Positions 1 through 8,277 of a DNA stretch of 64,000 nucleotides are shown piece after piece. The number at the start of each line of letters is the position of its first letter. The stretch's first letter is position 1. Made by a program: the position numbers and the translations under genes. Location: assembly GCF_001571085.1 (NCBI RefSeq), contig NZ_BCTC01000018.1, forward strand, positions 1-64,000, written 5' to 3'. The notes beneath the pieces are model-generated. The model ran no database searches. It saw only the letters and a list, made by a program, of their open reading frames with translations, and had not been told where the DNA came from. Source of the stretch: Azohydromonas lata NBRC 102462 (GTDB lineage Bacteria; Pseudomonadota; Gammaproteobacteria; Burkholderiales; Burkholderiaceae_C).

Positions 1-1305
1 CTGCCCGCGCGCGAGGCCGCGTGGCCCGCGCCGCCGCGCATGGCCGCCGCGGCGGCCGAGGCGGCGCGGCCGCTGCCCGCGCCGGAGGTGGAGCCCGACG
101 CCTTCGACAACCTGGCCGACGACGACCGCCGCCACGTGATGGGCGGCGACCTGGTGCTGCTCATCGTGGAAAACGACCTGGGCTTCGCCAAGGTGATGCT
201 GGAGTCGGCGCGGCAGGCCGGCTTCAAGGGCCTGGTGGCCACCACGGGCGCCAGCGGCCTGGCCATGGCCTGCGAGTACCGGCCGTCCATGGTGACGCTG
301 GACATCCACCTGCCCGACATGGCGGGCTGGCGCATCCTGCGGCGGCTGCAGGCCGACGCGCGCACGCGCCACCTGCCGGTGTGCGTGATCTCCACCGACG
401 ACGCGCGCGAGCAGGCGCTGGAGGCCGGCGCGCTGCGCTTCATCGCCAAGCCGCTGCAGTCGCGTGACGAGCTGGACCAGGCGCTGGCCGCGCTGCACCA
501 GTACGCGCTGCGGCCCACGCGGCGGCTGCTGGTGGCGCTGCCGGACCCCGAGGACCGCCGGGCGCTGGCCCAGGCCCTGGGCCCCGGCGTGGAGCTGGTC
601 GCCGCGCAGGACGGCGCCGCCTTGCACGCGCAACTGCGTGAGGCCGACGCGCTGGTGGCCGATGCGCGGTTGGGCGGCCTGGCGCCGGGCGACGTGCGCG
701 AGGCCATGGAGTCGCACCCGCTTGGGCTGCAGTTGCCCGTGGTGCTGTGGATGCCGGAGGGCAGGCACGACGGGCCCTGGCAGCGCCAGCGCGGGGGTTT
801 CCGCCTGCTGCCGGCCACCAGCGCGCAGGAGCTGCTGGGCCAGGCCTGCGTGGCGCTGCACCGCAACGCGGCGGAGCTGCCGGAGGCCGCGGCGCAGGCG
901 GTGGAGGCCGTGGGCGGCGCGCGGCGCTCGCTGCGCGGGCGCAAGGCGCTCATCGTCGACGACGACATGCGCAACATCTTCGCGCTGGCCACCGTGCTGG
1001 ACGACCACGGCATGGAGATCGTCTCGGCCGACAACGGCCGCGAGGCCATACGCATGGTGGAGAGCGACCCCGCCATAGACATCGTGCTGATGGACATCAT
1101 GATGCCGGAGATGGACGGGCTGGCCACCATGCAGCACATCCGCCGCCTGCCGCGCGGGCGCGAGCTGCCCATGGTGGCCGTGACGGCCAAGGCCATGAAG
1201 GGCGACCGGCAGAAGTGCATAGAAGCCGGCGCGTGGGACTACCTGTCCAAGCCCGTGGACCCGTCGCACCTGCTCAGCGTGCTCAAGGGGTGGCTGTGTC
1301 CATGA
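1..1305 (+). CDS. C-terminal part of a hybrid sensor kinase or multi-receiver response regulator (5' end outside window)
   Basis: The frame is open from the first base, so the gene begins upstream of the window. Two clear receiver domains are visible. The first has LDIHLPDM with the phosphoacceptor Asp at codon 101 and ends in IAKPL. The last, at about codons 315-430, has the acidic VDDD cluster, LMDIMMPEMDG with Asp at codon 365, and YLSKPVD. Between them, at about codons 175-290, lies a segment shaped like a receiver but without the Asp motif, so it is probably degenerate. This arrangement is usual at the C-terminus of hybrid histidine kinases that act in the membrane or cytoplasm as phosphorelay hubs. 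The stop overlaps the ATG of the next gene (ATGA), so the two are translationally coupled and probably act in one relay. The kinase core itself cannot be seen, so the name stays provisional. Confidence 0.8.
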   Translation: MPAREAAWPAPPRMAAAAAEAARPLPAPEVEPDAFDNLADDDRRHVMGGDLVLLIVENDLGFAKVMLESARQAGFKGLVATTGASGLAMACEYRPSMVTLDIHLPDMAGWRILRRLQADARTRHLPVCVISTDDAREQALEAGALRFIAKPLQSRDELDQALAALHQYALRPTRRLLVALPDPEDRRALAQALGPGVELVAAQDGAALHAQLREADALVADARLGGLAPGDVREAMESHPLGLQLPVVLWMPEGRHDGPWQRQRGGFRLLPATSAQELLGQACVALHRNAAELPEAAAQAVEAVGGARRSLRGRKALIVDDDMRNIFALATVLDDHGMEIVSADNGREAIRMVESDPAIDIVLMDIMMPEMDGLATMQHIRRLPRGRELPMVAVTAKAMKGDRQKCIEAGAWDYLSKPVDPSHLLSVLKGWLCP

Positions 1306-3551
1306 GCTTCAATCCTGCCGGCGCGACGCCGCCCCCACCGGCCGCGGACGAGGACGCCATCACCAGCAGCATCCTCATCGTGGACGACCTGGCGGAGAAG
1401 CACCTGGTGTTCCGCGCGGTGCTGGAGGACCTGGGGCAGGAGCTCGTCTCCGCCTACTCCGGCGCGCAGGCGCTGCGCGAGGTGCTCAGGCGCGAGTTCG
1501 CCGTGATCCTGCTGGACGTGAACATGCCCGACATGGACGGGCTGGAGACGGCACGCCTGATCCGCCAGTACAAGCGCGCGGCGCACACGCCCATCATCTT
1601 CATCACCGCCTACGCCGACGAGATGCAGACGCACCGCGGCTACGAGCTGGGCGCGGTGGACTACATCATGTCCCCGGTGGTGCCGCAGGTGCTGCGCTCC
1701 AAGGTGCAGGTGTTCGTGGACCTGCACGTGATGCAGCGCCGCGTGCGCCACCAGGCCGAGCAGCGCGTGGCGCTGGCCGCGGCCGAGGCCGCGCGCCGTG
1801 CCGCGGAGCACGCCACGTGGCGCTCCAATTTCCTGTCGCACCTGAGCGGCGTGCTCAGCGCCTCGCTGGATGCCGGGGTGGGCATGCGCGCGCTGCTGGA
1901 GCAGGTGGTGCCCGCGCTGAGCCCCTGCGCCGCGCTGCTGCTGTGCAGCGACGACGAGGCCGCGCCGCAGCGGCTGCTGGTGGGCCGCGGCGAGCAGGAC
2001 GGCGGTACGGACGCCGACACGGATACGGGCATGGGCACGGACGGGGACGGCACGGACTTCTCCGACGTCGCGCTGCAGGACATGGCGCCCTGCGTGCGCC
2101 GCGCCTTTGCGCGGGCCCTGGAGAGCCGCCAGCCGCAGGACGTGGGCGTGGACCCCTGCGAGGCCTTGGACGAAGGCCCGGCCGCCACCCCAAGCGCGCT
2201 GCCGGAGGGCGTGGTCACACCGCTGGTGCACGGCCAGCGCGTGCTGGGGGCGCTGTACGTGGCGGCGCTGGAGGACAGGGAGCTGCTGAAGTCCCTGTCC
2301 GAGCGCGCGGCGCTGGCCTTCGAGAACGCGCGGCTGTACCGCACGCTGCAGGCCGAGATCGAGGAGCGGCGTCACGCCCAGGAGCAGCTCACGGCGCTGA
2401 ACCGGCGCAAGGACGAGTTCCTGGCCATGCTCTCGCACGAGCTGCGCAACCCGCTGGCGCCCATACGCAACGCGGTGGAGGTGATACGCCGCATCGCCCC
2501 GCCGGGCCTGCCGCGCATGTCCTGGGCCACGGACGTGATGGACCGCCAGGTGCGGCACATGACGGAGCTGGTGGAAGAGCTGCTGGACGTGGCCCGCATC
2601 AGCCAGGGCAAGATCAGCCTGCAGTTGAAGCCCATAGACCTGCTGGCCGTGGTGGCGCATGGCGTGGAGACGGCGCGGCCCATGCTGGACGGGCGCCGCC
2701 ACCGGCTGACCACGCAACTGCCCGCCGAGCCGGTGTGGCTGCGCGGCGACTTCGCGCGGCTGTCGCAGGTGGTGTCCAACCTGCTCAACAACGCGGCCAA
2801 GTACACGCAGGAGGGCGGGCTCATCGAGCTGTCGCTGCAGGTGCGCCAGGGCGTGGCGCTGGTGAGCGTGCGCGACAACGGCATGGGCATAGAGCCGGCG
2901 CTGCTGCCCAACGTGTTCGAGCTGTTCGAGCAGGGCCAGCGCTCGCTGGACCGTAGCCAGGGCGGCTTGGGCGTTGGGCTGACGCTGGTGCAGCGCCTGG
3001 TGCAGTTGCACCACGGCACGGTGCACGCCAGCAGCGCCGGGCCGGGCCAGGGGGCGGAGTTCGTGGTGCAACTGCCCTGCCTCAGCGGCGTGGGCGCACC
3101 CGCGCCGCAGCCGGCGCCACAGGCCGACCCCGCGCAGGCGCCGGCCGTGTGCCGGGTGCTGGTGGTGGACGACAACGTGGACGCGGCCGACACGGTGGCC
3201 CTGTTCCTGCGCATGGAGGGCCACAGCGTGGAAACGGCGCATAGTGGGCCGCAGGCGGTGGAGCGGGCCAAGGCCTTCGAGCCGGACGTGGTGCTGCTGG
3301 ACATCGGCCTGCCGGGCATGGACGGCTTCGAGGTGGCGCAGCGGCTGCGCGCGCTGCCGGCCACGCGGCTGTCGCTGGTGATCGCGCTCACCGGCTACGG
3401 GCAAAAGGCCGACCAGGCGCACTCGCGCGCCGCGGGTTTCGACCACCACTTGGTGAAGCCCGCCGACATCGCGGCGCTGGCCGCGCTGATCACGCAGTGG
3501 TTGACGGGGCGCGCGGGCGGCAGCGCCCAGGAGCAGGCCGGCGTGCCCTGA
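1302..3551 (+). CDS. Hybrid histidine kinase with receiver, GAF-like, HisKA, HATPase and receiver domains
   Basis: Protein of 749 residues. Order seen: an N-terminal receiver with [11 protein letters not shown] (Asp72), a GAF-like region at about 170-350, a HisKA box with SHELRNP (His379), an ATPase domain with the N-box LLNNAAKY, the G1 box DNGMGI and the G2 box GGLGVGLTL, and a C-terminal receiver with [11 protein letters not shown] (Asp667). There is no signal peptide or membrane segment, so it is a soluble kinase. In the first receiver the lysine expected near residue 105 is replaced in the string [10 protein letters not shown], which may alter signalling by that domain. An acidic, Gly-rich and Asp-rich insert sits inside the GAF-like region near residue 235. 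The ATG overlaps the stop of the previous gene. The input signal cannot be read from the sequence. Confidence 0.9.
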   Translation: MSFNPAGATPPPPAADEDAITSSILIVDDLAEKHLVFRAVLEDLGQELVSAYSGAQALREVLRREFAVILLDVNMPDMDGLETARLIRQYKRAAHTPIIFITAYADEMQTHRGYELGAVDYIMSPVVPQVLRSKVQVFVDLHVMQRRVRHQAEQRVALAAAEAARRAAEHATWRSNFLSHLSGVLSASLDAGVGMRALLEQVVPALSPCAALLLCSDDEAAPQRLLVGRGEQDGGTDADTDTGMGTDGDGTDFSDVALQDMAPCVRRAFARALESRQPQDVGVDPCEALDEGPAATPSALPEGVVTPLVHGQRVLGALYVAALEDRELLKSLSERAALAFENARLYRTLQAEIEERRHAQEQLTALNRRKDEFLAMLSHELRNPLAPIRNAVEVIRRIAPPGLPRMSWATDVMDRQVRHMTELVEELLDVARISQGKISLQLKPIDLLAVVAHGVETARPMLDGRRHRLTTQLPAEPVWLRGDFARLSQVVSNLLNNAAKYTQEGGLIELSLQVRQGVALVSVRDNGMGIEPALLPNVFELFEQGQRSLDRSQGGLGVGLTLVQRLVQLHHGTVHASSAGPGQGAEFVVQLPCLSGVGAPAPQPAPQADPAQAPAVCRVLVVDDNVDAADTVALFLRMEGHSVETAHSGPQAVERAKAFEPDVVLLDIGLPGMDGFEVAQRLRALPATRLSLVIALTGYGQKADQAHSRAAGFDHHLVKPADIAALAALITQWLTGRAGGSAQEQAGVP

Positions 3552-3582
3552 TCGGCTGGCGGGCGGCGCGGGACGGCGCTGC

Positions 3583-4575
3583 TCAGGCCAGTCGCAAAGA
3601 GCGCGTGGCTCCCCAGCGGCCCTGCTTATCGACCCACAGCACGCCGACTTGCCAGCGCTGGGCCAGCCGTGGAATGAGCGCCGGCTGGGCCATGAACATG
3701 ACTTTCGTGAGCGCATCGGCCCGCATGGCACTGCGGGCGGCCACGGTGATGCTGCTCATTCCGGAGGGCGAGTCCCCGGTGGAGGGGTCGAAGATGTGGT
3801 GGTGGCGATGGTCCGGCGTGAAGGCGCTGCGGTTGTCGGCGGAGGTGGCCAGGCTGTTGCCGTCCAAGGCCAAGGCCGTGATGAGCTGGCCGGCGCGGTG
3901 CGGGTCTTCCACGCCCAGCGTCCAGTCCTGGCCGCGCGGATTGCGTCCCAGGGCACCGAATTCGCCGGTATCGATGAGCGCGTGCTCGATGCCGTGCGCC
4001 TGGAGCGTGGCCCGCACGGCATCGGCCGCGTAGCCCTGGGCGATGCCGTTCAAGGTGACGGCCATGCCGGGGCGGGCGAGCTCGACGGCCTGGTCGGTGA
4101 CCTTCAAGCCTTGCCAGCCCACGAGCGACAAGGCCTGCGTGCGTTCCGCGGCCGTGGGCAGCCGGCCGGCCTGGCGGGCAGCCTCCGACAGCAGCCACAG
4201 CGGCTGCACCGTCACGTCGAACGCCCCTGCGCTGTGGCGGGCCACCCATTGCGCTTCGCGCAGCACCTTGAGCAGGTGCGCGCTGGGACGGGCCAGCCGG
4301 CCGTCCCGGTTGAGCCGTTGCAGCTCGCTGTCGGCCTGGAACAGGCTCATGGCGGCCTCGATGTCGTGCAGCACCGCTTGTGCCGCCGACAGCGCCTTCT
4401 CGGCCTGGGCGGGTTGGGCATGTGCCACTTGCAGGTGCAGGTGGGTGCCCAAGCCCTGCAGGTGCCGGCTGTGCCATGGCAGCGCTGCGGCGCGGGCGGT
4501 GGTGAAGGGCAGGCCGCCCAGCGCGGCCCAAAGAAGCGTGCGTCTTTGCATGGTGTGTACGGGGTGGAGCGTCAT
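3583..4575 (-). CDS. apbE: FAD:protein FMN transferase (ApbE/NosX family)
   Basis: Protein of 330 residues. ApbE enzymes attach FMN through a phosphoester to a Thr/Ser of partner membrane or periplasmic proteins, using FAD as donor. Family features seen: GTHLHLQV near the start of the mature part, NGIAQGYAADAV, IDTGEFGALG, HHIFDPSTG and the C-terminal metal-site string ADALTKVMF. The N-terminus (MQRRTLLWAALGG followed by ARA) looks like an export signal with twin arginines. The start at 4575 is chosen because it overlaps the stop of the NosR gene (ATGA). An alternative ATG lies at 4551. The gene sits directly behind nosR, the place where nosX often lies, so its likely target is the FMN-binding domain of that NosR protein. 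Confidence 0.88.
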   Translation of the reverse strand: MTLHPVHTMQRRTLLWAALGGLPFTTARAAALPWHSRHLQGLGTHLHLQVAHAQPAQAEKALSAAQAVLHDIEAAMSLFQADSELQRLNRDGRLARPSAHLLKVLREAQWVARHSAGAFDVTVQPLWLLSEAARQAGRLPTAAERTQALSLVGWQGLKVTDQAVELARPGMAVTLNGIAQGYAADAVRATLQAHGIEHALIDTGEFGALGRNPRGQDWTLGVEDPHRAGQLITALALDGNSLATSADNRSAFTPDHRHHHIFDPSTGDSPSGMSSITVAARSAMRADALTKVMFMAQPALIPRLAQRWQVGVLWVDKQGRWGATRSLRLA

Positions 4576-6806
4576 GGGGTGCCGGTGGCGCGCTGCGGCA
4601 GTGCCTTGCCCGGCACAGGCCCGGCGGGGAGTGCCGCCGGCGCGGCCGCCACCTGGACGGCCAGGCGCTTGCCGGTGCGCTGGTGGACGATCACGGGCAC
4701 GCAGCGCTGCGCGTCGTGGTAGATGCCCACGCAGTCCAGGCACTGGAAGCAGTTGTCGTAGCGCACTTCGCCGGAGGGCTCGATGGCGTCGTAGCGGCAA
4801 GCCGCCTTGCAGCGCTGGCAGGGCTTGCCGCACTCGGCGCGGCGCGGCAGCCAGTTCAGCCGCCTGAGCTTGCCGCCCAGCGACAAGGCGCCTCCCAGCG
4901 GGCACAGCACCCGGCAGAAGAACTTGTAGTACGCGGCGCCCAGCAGCAGCACGGCCAGGGCGTACGCGACGAAGGGCCAGGGGCGGTCGAAGCCCAGCGT
5001 GATGGAGGTCTTGAAGGGCTCGACCTCGTTGAGCGTCTCGCCCAGCGTCGGAAACAAGACAGCCGCCACGACCAGCGTGGCCAGGACGGCGTACCGGCCC
5101 CGCTCCAGCCGGCGGGCCAGACGCGGCGGCAAGCGCAGTTGCGGCAGGCGCAGCCGCTGTGCCAGCAGCCCCACGAATTCCTGCAAGGCGCCGAACGGGC
5201 ACAGCCAGCCACAGAAGGCGCCCCGCCCCCACAGGAAGAGCGAGAGGACGGTGAAGGCCATCAGCATCAGGCTGACCGGGTCGTACAGAAAGTTCGACAG
5301 CCCGTGGCCGCCTCTGAGCGACTTGATCAGGCCGGTGACCTGCACGATGGACAACTGGCCTTGCGCCAGCCACCCGACGTCAATCAGCGTGAAGGCCAGA
5401 AAGCCCATGCGAAACAGCCTGAGCCGCCGCGCCGACGCGGACACCCAGCGCGGGCGGGCCAGGACCACGCTGAGCACCCCCAGCGCCGCCAGCAGCACGG
5501 CCATATCGACCGCGCGCGCCTGCCAGGCGAGCAGCCATGGCGGCAAGCGCTTGGGCGGAAAGGTGAAAAACCGCTGCGGTGGTGCGTAGGTGAGCGTGGC
5601 GGCCTTGTAGGTGATGCTGGGCAGCCCCGTGCCCTTGGCCCGGCTGAACGTGAGCTTGAATTCGGCCGGCCGCCCCGGATCGAGGCTGGCATCGGCATTC
5701 ACGCCGAACACCCGCGATGCGCCCAAGTCACCGGGACCGCCGGCCTGGCGGGGTTCGAGTCCCTGGTCGCGGAACTCCAGGAACAGCCCGTCCTGCGCCA
5801 GCGCCAGGCGGCGCGACTGGGCGCCTGGGATGAATTCGTCATCCACGAGGGTGAAGCGTCCGCGGGTGGCTATCCACCAGAGATGTTGATGGTCGAAATT
5901 GCGCGCCATAGTTTGTGCATAGGCTTCCTTGCCCAGCACGGCCTGCCCTATGGTCGGCACATTCAAATAAGCCACGAACAATTCGGCGAAGGTTTCGTCG
6001 GGGTGGGCGGCGGCATAGGCATCCAGCCCCTCGCCCTCGGTGCCGGCGAAAAGCTTTTCCGCTTCGGCATTGGTCAGGCGCAAATGGCCGATGGAGCCGT
6101 CCCGCATCAGCGCGTCGAAGCTTTGTACCTCGAATATTTCATCCTTGACCTGGGCGGGCGGGCCGGCCTGTTTCTGGTCCGCGAAACCCAGTTTGGCGCG
6201 CGCGACCTCCAGGGCCGCGGTCAGCACGGTTTGATTGATGATGCGAATGGACGTGGTGGCCTTGGCGACGCCATCCAGCATGGCTTGTCCGGCATGGTTT
6301 CGGGGCGGGCCGCCGCTCTTGTTGCGTGCGGCGTCCTGGGCGATCAGATATTGATCGGCAATGCTGTGCCCAGGATATTGCGCAATGAATTCCTTCAGCG
6401 GCCTGTCCTTCTGGCCGCCGAGATCGCGGAAGGTGAACACGGGCTCGCGTTGCTGCAGCAGCTCCACGTCCACGAAATTCCCCTTCCTGTCGATGGCGAT
6501 GAGGAAATTCATGGGATTGCCCTCGAAACCCGGCAAGGGCGCGATATCGATGGACTCGAAGACGTAGAGCACGGGCCCGGCCTCATGCTCCAGCGGGCTG
6601 GTCAGCGGCCAGACGGGAATATCCGAAAGCTTTTCCTCCACGTGATAGGGATGGCCGAAGCGCCGCTCGATATCCGGTTTCTGCAGGAGGCCTGACCAGG
6701 ACGGCACGCACCACAGCGCCAGGGCGAATCCCATCACCAGGGCCATCCACTGCCCTATTGCCGCGCCTCCAATGGCATGGTGGCCTGATTTACTGCAGCC
6801 CGACAT
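4572..6806 (-). CDS. nosR: NosR/NirI-type polyferredoxin flavoprotein, integral membrane
   Basis: Protein of 744 residues from the ATG at 6806, which has a GGGGGG stretch about five bases upstream. A TTG 21 bases further out is an alternative start. It has an N-terminal membrane or signal segment and a periplasmic FMN-binding domain with the flavinylation-like string AKATTS at about residues 182-187. Several membrane helices follow from about residue 420, with FCGWLCPFG and FCRVLCPLG. A C-terminal cytoplasmic pair of [4Fe-4S] motifs follows (CGKPCQRCKAAC and CFQCLDC). NosR proteins carry electrons from the quinol pool towards periplasmic acceptors, classically for nitrous oxide reduction. No nosZ, nosD, nosF, nosY or nosL is present here, so the electron acceptor is unknown. 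The ApbE gene overlapping its 3' end fits maturation of the FMN site. Confidence 0.85.
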   Translation of the reverse strand: MSGCSKSGHHAIGGAAIGQWMALVMGFALALWCVPSWSGLLQKPDIERRFGHPYHVEEKLSDIPVWPLTSPLEHEAGPVLYVFESIDIAPLPGFEGNPMNFLIAIDRKGNFVDVELLQQREPVFTFRDLGGQKDRPLKEFIAQYPGHSIADQYLIAQDAARNKSGGPPRNHAGQAMLDGVAKATTSIRIINQTVLTAALEVARAKLGFADQKQAGPPAQVKDEIFEVQSFDALMRDGSIGHLRLTNAEAEKLFAGTEGEGLDAYAAAHPDETFAELFVAYLNVPTIGQAVLGKEAYAQTMARNFDHQHLWWIATRGRFTLVDDEFIPGAQSRRLALAQDGLFLEFRDQGLEPRQAGGPGDLGASRVFGVNADASLDPGRPAEFKLTFSRAKGTGLPSITYKAATLTYAPPQRFFTFPPKRLPPWLLAWQARAVDMAVLLAALGVLSVVLARPRWVSASARRLRLFRMGFLAFTLIDVGWLAQGQLSIVQVTGLIKSLRGGHGLSNFLYDPVSLMLMAFTVLSLFLWGRGAFCGWLCPFGALQEFVGLLAQRLRLPQLRLPPRLARRLERGRYAVLATLVVAAVLFPTLGETLNEVEPFKTSITLGFDRPWPFVAYALAVLLLGAAYYKFFCRVLCPLGGALSLGGKLRRLNWLPRRAECGKPCQRCKAACRYDAIEPSGEVRYDNCFQCLDCVGIYHDAQRCVPVIVHQRTGKRLAVQVAAAPAALPAGPVPGKALPQRATGTP

Positions 6807-7190
6807 CAAAACCCCCCGAATTTTCAACCCGCGGCATTCGGAGCTCTTGTTGCCACCGAGTCCATATACCGGCCCAAGGATTCACATGAATCCAGCCTGG
6901 TCATGGTATCCGGCACGGACCCTGAAATTTTACGAATACGCTGGAAAGGCGTGCTGCCCCTACTGACGCGGGCAATTTGCCTGATCAGGCACGCTTGGCC
7001 AGCCGCCAGGGCGCCGAGCATTTCGACTGGGCTGCTTCACTTTTATATTTTTATGCGGACGGGCACTTTACCCGTGCCTGAAAAGGCAATATTCCAATAG
7101 CCCTGTTGCGCACCGAAAACCACAATGTGCTCGCTTTCCAATGCGAAGGCAAACACTCACAACCCATCAAATTGAGACAAGGATATACCC
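6807..7190. promoter_or_regulatory. Divergent control region between nosR and the SRPBCC gene
   Basis: This 384-base region holds no convincing gene and is clearly AT-richer than its surroundings. It contains a perfect 14-base palindrome TGCCTGATCAGGCA at 6978-6991, near the middle. A small hairpin with ACGGG/CCCGT arms lies at about 7059-7075. A Shine-Dalgarno AAGGA at 7178-7182 sits eight bases before the ATG of the SRPBCC gene. The palindrome resembles an operator for a dimeric regulator but does not fit the FNR box, so the regulator is not identified. Promoter hexamers could not be assigned with confidence, although TTATATTTTTATG near 7042-7054 is a possible -10 region for the plus-strand gene. 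Confidence 0.5.
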
Positions 7191-7616
7191 ATGTTGACCA
7201 AGCAAGCGATCACCAAGAAACTCGATACTTCCAGTGAAAAGGCTTGGGCGGCCATTCGCGGCATCGACGGGCTGGACCGCTGGTTTCCCATTATCGAGAC
7301 CTGCCGCGTGGAGGGCAGCGGCGTCGGCGCCCACCGCCACATGACCTTGGAAGGCGGGCAGATCACGGATCTCATCGAGGCCGTTGACGACAGCCGCAGG
7401 CGCTTCATTTATCTGCGGACGACCTCTCCGTTTCCGGTCACGCATTACCGCGGCACCGTCGAGATATTCGACTCCTACGACGGGCGGGCCGTCGTGGCCT
7501 GGACCATCGACTTCGAGTCCCAGCCGCAAGACAGCCAGGCCGTTGCCGCCCTCGTCAAGCAGGCGATTTCCGACGGCATCGACGGCATGGAGCGGGAGCT
7601 GAAGGCCGGCGCCTGA
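7191..7616 (+). CDS. SRPBCC superfamily (START-like) small protein
   Basis: Protein of 141 residues with the usual START/Bet v 1 pattern. It has an N-terminal strand and helix (KKLDTSSEKAWAAIRGIDGLDRWFPII), then GSGVGAHRHMTLEGG, RFIYLRTTSPFPVTHYRGTVEI, and a long C-terminal amphipathic helix (ALVKQAISDGIDGMERELKA). Such folds bind hydrophobic ligands or act as cyclases or hydrolases. No catalytic signature is clear. The start has a good AAGGA site. It is divergent from nosR across a region carrying a palindrome, so the two may share a regulator. The actual ligand is unknown. Confidence 0.85.
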   Translation: MLTKQAITKKLDTSSEKAWAAIRGIDGLDRWFPIIETCRVEGSGVGAHRHMTLEGGQITDLIEAVDDSRRRFIYLRTTSPFPVTHYRGTVEIFDSYDGRAVVAWTIDFESQPQDSQAVAALVKQAISDGIDGMERELKAGA

Positions 7617-7644
7617 GGCCGCGCCGCAGCGGCGCAGCCGCGCG

Positions 7645-8277
7645 CTACCCTCCCGTCCACCCGTTCTGCCAGGCCAGCCGCGCCAGCTCGAAGTCGCTGC
7701 TGGTGCCGAGCTTGGCCTTGACCTGGTAGTGCAGGTTGTGGACGGTCTTGACGCTCAGCGCCAGGGCTTGCGCGATGTCCTGCGGGCTGCGTCCGGCCAC
7801 CAGTGCGCGCATGACCTCGAACTCGCGCGGCGACAGGCCATGCGCGGCCGGCGGCTGGGGCTGCAGCAGCAGCGCCGCAACCTCGCCGGCGATGTCGGCG
7901 CTGATCACGCGGCGGCCCTGGCTGACCTGGCGCACGCCCTGGATCAGCTCCTGCGGCGGGCTGCTCTTGGTCACGTAGCCCAGCGCGCCGGCGCGCAGTG
8001 CCTGCGCCGCCCAGACCGGATCGCGGTGCATGCTGAAGGCCAGCAGGCGCACCTCGGCGTCGCGCTGGCGCAAGCGGCCGATGAGCTCCAGCCCCCCCAG
8101 GCCCGGCAGCGCGAGGTCCACCACCACCAGGTCCACCTCCAGCTCGCGCCAGTACTGCAGCGCCTGTGCGCCGTCTCCGGCCTCGGCCACCACCTGCATG
8201 TCGCCCTGCAGCTCCAGCAGGCGTCGGTAGCCCTCGCGCACCACGGCGTGGTCGTCCACCAGCATGACTCGGATCAC
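7645..8277 (-). CDS. NarL/FixJ-family response regulator
   Basis: Protein of 210 residues. An N-terminal receiver (MLVDDHAVVREG, phosphoacceptor Asp54 in VVVDLALPGLGG, conserved Thr-Lys in YVTKSS) is followed by a LuxR-type HTH at about 145-205 (LSPREFEVMRALVAGRSPQDIAQALALSVKTVHNL). The start is GTG at 8277 and overlaps the stop of the sensor kinase gene (GTGA), so the pair is translationally coupled. The partner is the NarX-like kinase just upstream. Targets are not known. The neighbouring nosR or SRPBCC genes are possible but unproven. Confidence 0.92.
   Translation of the reverse strand: MIRVMLVDDHAVVREGYRRLLELQGDMQVVAEAGDGAQALQYWRELEVDLVVVDLALPGLGGLELIGRLRQRDAEVRLLAFSMHRDPVWAAQALRAGALGYVTKSSPPQELIQGVRQVSQGRRVISADIAGEVAALLLQPQPPAAHGLSPREFEVMRALVAGRSPQDIAQALALSVKTVHNLHYQVKAKLGTSSDFELARLAWQNGWTGG

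Noticed and set aside
4683-6695. Long open frame on the plus strand opposite nosR
   Set aside because: Antisense shadow. It has low-complexity composition, while the minus strand codes for clear NosR motifs.
6970-7000. FNR or Dnr box upstream of nosR
   Set aside because: The palindrome has CCTGATCAGG at its core and lacks the TTGAT-N4-ATCAA pattern.
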